From the NCBI GenBank assembly GCA_002385545.1, contig DGDR01000042.1, positions 1 to 5,854 of the forward strand: a stretch of 5,854 bases of DNA, read 5' to 3'. Below, piece after piece: positions 1 through 4,779 of the stretch (positions are counted from its first letter, which is position 1; every line of letters begins with the position of its first letter). The notes under the pieces were generated by a model. That model was not told the DNA's origin, searched no databases, and saw only the letters and a list, made by a program, of their open reading frames with translations. The DNA is from Clostridium sp. UBA3947. GTDB taxonomy: Bacteria > Bacillota > Clostridia > Clostridiales > Clostridiaceae. The position numbers and the translations under genes are program-made.

Positions 1-19
1 AGATGTGTATAAGAGACAG
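1..19 (+). other. Nextera/Tn5 mosaic-end sequencing adapter (artefact)
   Basis: The bases AGATGTGTATAAGAGACAG match exactly the 19-bp Tn5 mosaic end used in transposase-based library preparation. The sequence sits at the extreme end of the window and points into the insert, exactly as it would at the start of an untrimmed read. It should be masked: genomic sequence starts at base 20. The mosaic end is an engineered hybrid of the Tn5 outer and inner ends, so a natural Tn5 copy is very unlikely. Confidence 0.97.
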
Positions 20-144
20 GTAATAATCTCCTCATACTTATTTTTTTCTCTCTTAACTTGATTCCTTCCACCATTCCAGATACAGCCTGTTAACATGAAG
101 GTTGTAATAGAGGAAACTAATAAAAGTTTTAGTGCTCTTTTCAT
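20..144 (-). CDS. Lipoprotein, N-terminal fragment cut by the contig end
   Basis: This partial reading frame starts with ATG at 142-144 and stays open for 41 codons until it meets the adapter. The product begins MKRALKLLLVSSITTFMLTG, followed by Cys21. It has a short basic n-region (K2, R3, K6), a hydrophobic core, and a lipobox L18-T19-G20-C21. This is a classic type II signal peptide, so the mature protein should be lipid-anchored on the outer face of the membrane. After Cys21 the visible part is polar and charged (about residues 26-41) and does not identify a family. The start is supported by AAGGAG at 152-157, 7 nt upstream. The preceding gene on this strand is the MFS transporter, separated by a terminator-like hairpin, so this is probably its own transcription unit. 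Function is unknown. Any translation running past base 20 would contain adapter-encoded residues. Confidence 0.8.
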
Positions 145-334
145 CCCTATACTCCTTCCCTACTTACTTTATATATCAAATTTCAAACCCATCATTAATT
201 AATACATTTTAAAGCTCTTAAATTTCTTCTCATGCATATTATTAGCTTTTATACGATTACATATTTTACAATAACATTTTACCATAAAGTTACTATTTTT
301 GATACATATTCAAGTCAAATTTCGAAGAAAAATA
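145..334. other. AT-rich intergenic region upstream of the left-edge lipoprotein
   Basis: No gene is visible here on either strand. The stretch should contain the promoter of the lipoprotein gene starting at 144, but I see no convincing pair of boxes. The best -35-like hexamer is TTGACT (minus strand, 313-318), without a good -10 box at the right distance. The rest is low-complexity A/T. Confidence 0.5.
152..157 (-). promoter_or_regulatory. Ribosome binding site of the left-edge lipoprotein
   Basis: On the minus strand AAGGAG lies 7 nt before the ATG at 142-144. Together with the lipobox this is what distinguishes the short truncated reading frame from chance. Confidence 0.75.
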
Positions 335-380
335 TAATAGATTCTATGCAGAAACCTTAATTCCTACACAGAATCTATTA
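335..380 (-). terminator. Hairpin terminator after the MFS gene
   Basis: TAATAGATTCT at 335-345 and AGAATCTATTA at 370-380 are perfect 11-bp inverted repeats. The stem can continue inward with further pairs (347/368, 348/367, 350/365, 351/364) interrupted by two mismatches. On the minus strand the stem is soon followed by TATTTTTC. It begins 42 bp after the MFS stop codon and before the next gene, which is where a terminator is expected. The stem is AT-rich, so efficiency is uncertain. Confidence 0.6.
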
Positions 381-422
381 ACCTTTTCATAATATAATTT
401 TTAAATATGCCCCACTAACTAT

Positions 423-1595
423 TTATGCAGCTTTAGCACGTAGCTTATTTAATTTTTCAGACATTCCAACCATTGTTAGCAGAATAATAACTAAAAATAT
501 TGGATACATTTTTATACTAATATGCTCAGCTATAAGCCCAAAGAAAGGTGGCATAAAGGTTGATCCAATATATGCAGATGCCATTTGCATACCCATAATA
601 GCCTGAGACAATTCTGGTCCAAAATTATCTGGTGTAGCATGCAGTAGACTCGGATATATTGGCGCACAGCCCAACCCAATAAGAATTAAACCTGAAACTA
701 GTCCAATATTCCCCAGGGGCAATAATAGTATAACTATACCAATAGCTGCTACAGTTTGCCCTAAGCGAACCATATCTTTATCCTTTAACTTCAAGGTAAT
801 AAAACCAGAAATAAACCTTCCTCCTGTTATGCCCAAGTAAAAAAGAGAGGCCCATGTTGCCGCCATTTCCTTTCCTATTCCCCTGTTCATTACCATATAG
901 CTAGCTGCCCATAGGCCAGTGGTTTGCTCTAAAGCACAGTAGCAAAAGAAGGCAATTAAGGTAGGCTTTGCTCCCGTTAATTTTATTAATTCTTTTATAG
1001 TAAGACTTTTGCTTTTACCTTCCTTTTTATCCTCTGACACTTCTGAATTTGCTTGCTTCCAAAGTGGTAAGGAGAAAATTAAAACAGCAGTTAATGCAAT
1101 TTGCATTATACTAATAATACGGTAACCGCTATTCCATGTCCTACCACCAGTCAAGTAATAGCCCATTATGTAAGGCCCTATGGTGGCGCCTATTCCCCAG
1201 AAGCAATGGAGCCAACTCATGTGTCTAGACTTGTAATGGAGCGCCACAAAATTATTCAAAGCTGCATCTATACTTCCAGCCCCAAGACCATAAGGAATAG
1301 CCCAAAGGCAAAGGAGGTAAAAGGAGTTAGATATAGAAAAACCAAATAGAGCTGCAGCGGTCATGGCTACACTGATTACTGTTACCTTTCCTGTACCTAA
1401 TTTTTTAATAACCCTATGACTAAAAAGACTAGATATAATTGTTCCTCCTGATATTATCATAGATATAATGCCTGCATAAGAAACTGGTACATTTAGTTCC
1501 CTGTACATACTAGGCCAGGCAGAACCAAGTAGGGCATCAGGTAAACCTAAACTAATAAAAGAAATATAAATTATAACTAATAGGGCTGTAAACAT
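423..1595 (-). CDS. Major facilitator superfamily (MFS) transporter
   Basis: This is an intact 390-residue membrane protein of normal MFS length, with about 12 hydrophobic segments. Two blocks of six are separated by a charged cytoplasmic linker at about residues 180-205 (rich in K, E and S). The loop after the second helix carries a degenerate MFS motif A (SHRVIKKLGTGK, residues 59-70). Residues 114-138 (NNFVALHY, then MSWLHCFWGIGA) resemble the conserved block seen in FucP-like sugar permeases and related MFS proteins (COG0738-type); this family call is from memory. The likely role is proton- or ion-coupled transport of a small solute across the cytoplasmic membrane; the substrate cannot be read from sequence. 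I chose the ATG at 1593-1595 because GAGGTG lies 5 nt upstream. The frame stays open to a TTG at 1635-1637, but that has no ribosome binding site and lies against the promoter's -10 box. The gene appears monocistronic, with its own promoter and terminator. Confidence 0.9.
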   Translation of the reverse strand: MFTALLVIIYISFISLGLPDALLGSAWPSMYRELNVPVSYAGIISMIISGGTIISSLFSHRVIKKLGTGKVTVISVAMTAAALFGFSISNSFYLLCLWAIPYGLGAGSIDAALNNFVALHYKSRHMSWLHCFWGIGATIGPYIMGYYLTGGRTWNSGYRIISIMQIALTAVLIFSLPLWKQANSEVSEDKKEGKSKSLTIKELIKLTGAKPTLIAFFCYCALEQTTGLWAASYMVMNRGIGKEMAATWASLFYLGITGGRFISGFITLKLKDKDMVRLGQTVAAIGIVILLLPLGNIGLVSGLILIGLGCAPIYPSLLHATPDNFGPELSQAIMGMQMASAYIGSTFMPPFFGLIAEHISIKMYPIFLVIILLTMVGMSEKLNKLRAKAA

Positions 1596-1600
1596 TTGTA

Positions 1601-1606
1601 CACCTC
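1601..1606 (-). promoter_or_regulatory. Ribosome binding site that fixes the MFS start
   Basis: GAGGTG on the minus strand lies 5 nt before the ATG at 1593-1595. It decides for the 390-residue product over a 404-residue form starting at the upstream TTG. Confidence 0.75.
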
Positions 1607-1640
1607 GTAAATTTATTATTTTCTCTTGAATGAGCAATCA

Positions 1641-1668
1641 TTTATATCTATAGTCTATTAGTATTCAA
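1641..1668 (-). promoter_or_regulatory. Sigma-A-type promoter of the MFS gene
   Basis: On the minus strand, -35 TTGAAT (1663-1668; 4 of 6 consensus bases) and -10 TATAAA (1641-1646; 5 of 6) are separated by 16 bp. The start of transcription would fall near 1634, about 40 nt before the chosen ATG. A loosely symmetric sequence (GTAT at 1661-1664, ATAC at 1675-1678) overlaps the -35 box. Confidence 0.5.
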
Positions 1669-1748
1669 TATGAGATACAATGGACTTTTTTATTCTATTT
1701 ACTTAGCTGTTCACATTCAAGCTAATATAGCTTCTTCCTTTTCAAAAT

Positions 1749-2043
1749 TTATATATTCTTTATCTCAAGCAAATCTTCTATCACAAAATCCTCTATTCCA
1801 CTTCTTTCTCCTACACTATTTCTTGGTAAAAGCAAAATTCAATGCGCCCTGTTGAGATAAATATTCAAGTATTTCCTTGCTATGTATGAATGAACTTACA
1901 GAATATCTTATGGCATGCTTTAAAATATCATCCTTATTAGTATCAATACCGAATTTCTGATATGTTTCATGCAAACTGGATACAATAATATCGTAGGAAT
2001 CTAATAGGGTTCCATCTAAATCCCAAATATAAGCTTTTTTCAT
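1749..2043 (-). pseudogene. HAD-superfamily hydrolase, decayed (two internal deletions)
   Basis: This is the remnant of a haloacid dehalogenase-type phosphatase, probably of the phosphoglycolate phosphatase-like group. The N-terminus is intact: motif I DLDGTLL contains the nucleophile Asp8 and the acid Asp10, followed by the first cap helices to about residue 54. The text then jumps to KEILEYLSQQGALNFAFT, which looks like the strand leading to motif II (T73), so most of the cap domain (roughly 50 residues) is missing in frame. The frame ends at TAG 1816-1818. A different frame from about 1831 to 1749 reads LLLPRNSVGERSGIEDF and ends EDLLEIKNI-stop, which looks like the C-terminus of such a protein. 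The segment with the motif III lysine and the motif IV GD...D aspartates is absent. The remnant is about 98 codons, against roughly 200-220 in the family, so it cannot be an active phosphatase. The start has a perfect AGGAGG at 2049-2054, 5 nt upstream. The C-terminal assignment is my inference from family recall. Confidence 0.75.
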
Positions 2044-2078
2044 TTTGTCCTCCTATGATTTCTTTTATTTATAGTATC

Positions 2079-2107
2079 ATCATACACTATGGCTTATCTG
2101 GTAGCAA
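2079..2107 (-). promoter_or_regulatory. Promoter of the HAD pseudogene
   Basis: On the minus strand, -35 TTGCTA (2102-2107; 4 of 6) and -10 TATGAT (2079-2084; 5 of 6) have an ideal 17-bp spacer. It lies between the terminator at 2128-2168 and the AGGAGG at 2049-2054, so the broken gene is probably still transcribed. Confidence 0.55.
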
Positions 2108-2127
2108 ATAAATACTCCAATAACTAA

Positions 2128-2168
2128 GAAAGTCGCAAAGCTACTCAATTAGTAGTTTTGCGACTTTT
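2128..2168 (-). terminator. Long hairpin terminator after the split lipoprotein gene
   Basis: AAAGTCGCAAAGCTACT (2129-2145) pairs with AGTAGTTTTGCGACTTT (2151-2167) around a 5-nt loop. The only imperfection is at 2140/2156: a G-U wobble when read on the plus strand, an A-C mismatch on the minus strand. It lies 60 bp after the TGA of the gene ending at 2228 and before the promoter of the next unit. Both sides are T-rich; the plus-strand side (CTTTTCTTATATTTT) has the better U-tract, so it may act in both directions, although no plus-strand gene ends here. Confidence 0.75.
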
Positions 2169-2227
2169 CTTATATTTTAATTATTCCCAGGGAAAAGCTC
2201 TGTTAATTCCTTAGAACTTCTGCTATA

Positions 2228-2788
2228 TCACTCAAGATTCATAGTCTTGTCTACAAATTCCTCTGATGCCTTTTTCATTTTCTTCTTCAGCTCTTTCTGC
2301 TTATCAGAGAAAGTTTTTTGCCTATCTTGAAACACCTTCCCCTTTTCCTTAAGTTGCTGTCTATATTCTTTATCTGAGCCCTTATCCTTTTCATTGTTCA
2401 TCTTATCTATTAAATTTGCCATATCTAATAAGCATGATGATAAAACTTTATTAGTTTCATCCAATTCCTCTAAATATTCATAATATATTGCATGGCTATT
2501 CTTTCTCCAGTCAAGATATACTTCTTTATATTCCTTTGGAATATCCAAGCCTTCTATTTCTTTTATATTTTCTTCATTAAGCTTTTTGTAAGCCTCTTTA
2601 GTTTCTTCTATCCATTTTTTAAGCTTTTCTGATGATTCTCTAAGTTTAGCAATATCCTCTGGATTCTGAAAATCTATACTATCGATTAATAACATCTCTG
2701 TTTTTATATCTTCACCTTTACTTATATTTTGAGAGGCTATATGATACTTTTTTTCAGCATTAATTAAGGCTGCAAATTTACCATACAC
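2228..2788 (-). CDS. C-terminal part of an interrupted helical lipoprotein
   Basis: This is an open frame of 186 codons from GTG 2786-2788 to TGA 2228-2230. The predicted protein is soluble, highly charged and almost wholly helical, with coiled-coil-like stretches at about residues 47-77 and a Lys/Glu-rich tail at about 131-180. It has no signal peptide or membrane segment of its own. It lies in exactly the same frame as the signal-peptide piece just upstream, separated by one TAA and five sense codons (E-Y-S-E-E), so the two were almost certainly one lipoprotein of about 267 residues. The GTG is a poor start: the AGGAGG in front of it overlaps the GTG, leaving no spacing. Without export this part would be mislocalised if made at all. 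The overall character recalls YkyA-type putative cell-wall-binding lipoproteins of Firmicutes, but that is a weak resemblance. Function unknown. Confidence 0.6.
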   Translation of the reverse strand: MYGKFAALINAEKKYHIASQNISKGEDIKTEMLLIDSIDFQNPEDIAKLRESSEKLKKWIEETKEAYKKLNEENIKEIEGLDIPKEYKEVYLDWRKNSHAIYYEYLEELDETNKVLSSCLLDMANLIDKMNNEKDKGSDKEYRQQLKEKGKVFQDRQKTFSDKQKELKKKMKKASEEFVDKTMNLE

Positions 2789-2806
2789 CTCCTCACTGTA
2801 TTCTTA
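2786..2806 (-). other. In-frame stop splitting the lipoprotein gene
   Basis: Reading the minus strand, the codons are TAA (2804-2806), GAA, TAC, AGT, GAG, GAG, GTG. Frame is kept on both sides, so a single base change (for example from CAA, GAA or AAA) explains the break. It is either a true nonsense mutation or a sequencing or assembly error. Confidence 0.75.
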
Positions 2807-3034
2807 CTTAGAATCCTTATCGAATGTCTTATTATTTTTTTCCATGATTTTCAGAATAGAGTTGTAAAATTGCTCCTGTGTTTTTGAACTAATATTTCTA
2901 CTTGTCTCTTGATTACTTTTTGGACTTTTACTTTCTGTCTCTACCTTATCATTTTTGCAAGCTGTTGCCGTAAAAATCATTATTATTACTAATAGTGATA
3001 ATAATAGTTTTCTTAAAGTATACTTCCTTTCCAT
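2804..3034 (-). CDS. N-terminal part of an interrupted lipoprotein
   Basis: This 76-codon frame encodes a lipoprotein signal peptide: basic n-region (R3, K4, R8, K9), hydrophobic core at residues 10-21, and lipobox T22-A23-T24-A25-C26. The mature part begins with a Lys/Ser/Glu-rich linker (about 27-52), as is common for surface lipoproteins, and runs into the start of a helix (EQFYNSILKIMEKNN) that is cut by TAA at 2804-2806. The same frame continues for another 191 codons, so this is the exported, lipid-anchored front end of the gene reaching 2228. I prefer the ATG at 3032-3034 because GGGAGG lies 4 nt upstream. An in-frame ATG at 3044-3046 adds four residues (M-G-G-K), but that ATG overlaps this ribosome binding site. 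A promoter lies at 3102-3130. As it stands only a short lipopeptide would be made. Confidence 0.7.
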   Translation of the reverse strand: MERKYTLRKLLLSLLVIIMIFTATACKNDKVETESKSPKSNQETSRNISSKTQEQFYNSILKIMEKNNKTFDKDSK

Positions 3035-3038
3035 TTTG

Positions 3039-3044
3039 CCTCCC
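3039..3044 (-). promoter_or_regulatory. Ribosome binding site of the split lipoprotein gene
   Basis: GGGAGG on the minus strand lies 4 nt before the ATG at 3032-3034. The alternative upstream ATG (3044-3046) shares a base with this site and has only a GGGG stretch in front of it, so the downstream start is favoured. Confidence 0.65.
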
Positions 3045-3101
3045 ATATATCCCCTTTTATTTATAATAATATCTCAAATCTTATTGTATATGACAGTTTA
3101 T

Positions 3102-3130
3102 GTTATATCTTTACATTCCCTGAGTTTCAA
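3102..3130 (-). promoter_or_regulatory. Sigma-A-type promoter of the lipoprotein gene
   Basis: On the minus strand, -35 TTGAAA (3125-3130; 5 of 6) and -10 TATAAC (3102-3107; 5 of 6) have a 17-bp spacer. Transcription would start near 3095, leaving a leader of about 60 nt before the ATG at 3034. It is the best promoter in the window and lies just downstream of the guaA terminator. Confidence 0.65.
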
Positions 3131-3176
3131 CTTTTTCGTTCTCGCTCTTTCGACATATACCGCACGCCCCTGGGGC

Positions 3177-3217
3177 AAAATAAAAAGCCCGCAAACCCTT
3201 ATTATAAGGTTTGCGAA
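3177..3217 (-). terminator. Rho-independent terminator of guaBA
   Basis: CGCAAACC (3190-3197) and GGTTTGCG (3208-3215) form an 8-bp stem with a 10-nt loop; further TTAT/ATAA pairs are possible past a bulged C. On the minus strand the stem is followed by GGCTTTTTATTTT, a good U-tract. The hairpin starts 13 bp after the guaA TAG. The plus-strand segment 3210-3226 (TTTGCGAA-C-TTCGCAAA) is itself an inverted repeat that shares bases with this stem. Confidence 0.8.
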
Positions 3218-3228
3218 CTTCGCAAATT

Positions 3229-4761
3229 CTATTCCCACTCAATTGTTGCTGGCGGCTTGCTAGTTATATCATATACTATTCTATTTACACCCTTAACTTC
3301 ATTTACAATTCTCCTTGATACCTTATCCAACACCTCATATGGTATATGGGCCCAATCAGAAGTCATTCCGTCAGAGGATGTTACTGCTCTGAGAGCTACT
3401 GCATGGCTATAGGTTCTCTCATCTCCCATTACACCTACGGATTGAATATTAGGTAAGCAAGCAAAATACTGCCATATCTTATCCTGTAAACCTGCCTTAG
3501 CTATTTCTTCTCTAAAGATAGCATCTGCTTCCCTAGTTATATATAATTTTTCTTCTGTTACTTCCCCTAATACCCTAATGGCAAGGCCTGGACCTGGGAA
3601 AGGCTGTCTCCAAACTAGGTCATGAGGTATACCCAACTCCTCACCAACAGCTCTTACCTCATCTTTAAACAGCTCTCTTAATGGTTCTATGAGTTTTAAA
3701 TTCATATCTTCAGGGAGTCCACCTACGTTATGATGGCTCTTTATAGTAGCAGAGGTATTAGTTCCACTCTCCACTACATCTGGATAAATAGTTCCCTGTA
3801 CCAAATAATCAATTTCTCCTAATTTATTAGCTTCTTCTTCGAACACTCTAATAAACTCTTCACCAATGATTTTTCTCTTTTTCTCTGGCTCCGTAACACC
3901 TTTTAATTTATTTAAAAACCTCTCTTGTGCATTAACTCGAATTAAATTCATATCGAATTGCTCTTTAAATACCTTTTCTACTTGGTCTCCTTCATCCTTA
4001 CGTAATAGACCATGGTCTACAAAAATACAAGTAAGCTGCTTTCCTACTGCCTTGTGTACCAATACTGCAGCTACAGAAGAATCAACACCACCGGACAAGG
4101 CACACAATACCTTCTTGTTTCCAACGAGCTTTTTAATTTCTTCTATCTTTGATTCAGCGAAGGATGCCATAGTCCAATCGCCTTTTAATTGGCAAACATC
4201 AAATAAAAAGTTTTTCAACATATCCTTACCAAAGGGAGTATGTTCAACCTCAGGATGGAACTGTACGCCATATATTTTTCTTTCATCATTGGACATAGCT
4301 GCCGTTGGACACTCTGCAGAGCTAGCTATTACCTTAAAACCTGTAGGAACCTTGGATACATAATAAGTATGGCTCATCCAGCATTGATTGTCCCCTTCCA
4401 TACCTTTAAATAATACACTGCTGCCAGATAAATTCACTTCAGTTTTACCGTACTCTCTTCTTTGTGAGCTTTTCACTTCTCCTCCAAGGAGATGGGCAAT
4501 TAGCTGATGTCCATAGCATATACCTAAAATAGGAATATTAAGCTCAAAGAGCTTAGGATCCACCGAAGGGGCTCCTTCTTCAAAAACACTATTAGGACCA
4601 CCAGTAAATATTATGCCCTTGGGATTTTTAGCCTTTATCTTATCCAAGGTATAAGTATAAGGTACAATTTCACAATATATTCCGCACTCTCTTACCCTTC
4701 TAGCAATAAGCTGATTATATTGTCCACCAAAGTCTATTACTAAGACCAATTCCTTATCCAT
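3229..4761 (-). CDS. guaA: GMP synthase (glutamine-hydrolysing)
   Basis: This complete 510-residue enzyme makes GMP from XMP, ATP and glutamine, the last step of guanine nucleotide synthesis, in the cytoplasm. Domain order is canonical. The N-terminal class I glutamine amidotransferase (about 1-190) has nucleophile Cys82 in GICYGHQ and His169/Glu171 in FHPEVEHT. The ATP pyrophosphatase domain (about 200-390) has P-loop SGGVDSS at 223-229, the lid segment EPEKKRKIIG (291-300), QGTIYPDV (322-329) and KSHHNVGGLP (341-350). The C-terminal dimerisation/XMP-binding domain begins around RQPFPGPGLAIR (385-396) and ends KPPATIEWE. Length matches bacterial GuaA and no key residue is missing. The ATG start has GGAGG at 4770-4774, 8 nt upstream, inside the 18-bp gap after the guaB stop, so the two genes form an operon and are probably translated in close succession. 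Confidence 0.98.
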   Translation of the reverse strand: MDKELVLVIDFGGQYNQLIARRVRECGIYCEIVPYTYTLDKIKAKNPKGIIFTGGPNSVFEEGAPSVDPKLFELNIPILGICYGHQLIAHLLGGEVKSSQRREYGKTEVNLSGSSVLFKGMEGDNQCWMSHTYYVSKVPTGFKVIASSAECPTAAMSNDERKIYGVQFHPEVEHTPFGKDMLKNFLFDVCQLKGDWTMASFAESKIEEIKKLVGNKKVLCALSGGVDSSVAAVLVHKAVGKQLTCIFVDHGLLRKDEGDQVEKVFKEQFDMNLIRVNAQERFLNKLKGVTEPEKKRKIIGEEFIRVFEEEANKLGEIDYLVQGTIYPDVVESGTNTSATIKSHHNVGGLPEDMNLKLIEPLRELFKDEVRAVGEELGIPHDLVWRQPFPGPGLAIRVLGEVTEEKLYITREADAIFREEIAKAGLQDKIWQYFACLPNIQSVGVMGDERTYSHAVALRAVTSSDGMTSDWAHIPYEVLDKVSRRIVNEVKGVNRIVYDITSKPPATIEWE

Positions 4762-4779
4762 AATGTTTTCCTCCGCTCC

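Noticed and set aside
1..19. Natural transposon end at the left edge
   Set aside because: The sequence is the engineered mosaic end rather than a natural Tn5 end, and no transposase or target duplication is visible.
1101..1349. Plus-strand open frame of 82 codons
   Set aside because: It lies wholly inside the MFS gene on the opposite strand, has no ribosome binding site, and its composition is that of an antisense shadow.
1596..1637. Extended N-terminus of the MFS protein from TTG at 1635-1637
   Set aside because: There is no ribosome binding site before it, and it lies at or ahead of the expected transcription start, while the downstream ATG has GAGGTG at the right distance.
1670..1855. 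Plus-strand open frame of 61 codons
   Set aside because: It overlaps the C-terminal remnants of the HAD pseudogene antisense, has no ribosome binding site and gives a low-complexity Phe/Ser/Leu-rich translation.
3047..3228. Possible riboswitch or small RNA between guaA and the lipoprotein gene
   Set aside because: Apart from the terminator, a short palindrome and a promoter, I could not match any conserved purine riboswitch core or other known RNA pattern.
2955..3263. Plus-strand open frame of 102 codons with hydrophobic stretches
   Set aside because: Its hydrophobic part is the antisense of the lipoprotein signal peptide; it crosses a promoter and the guaA terminator and enters guaA antisense. 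No start signals are present.
3866..4363. Plus-strand open frame of 165 codons
   Set aside because: It is entirely antisense to guaA, whose product matches a known enzyme along its full length.
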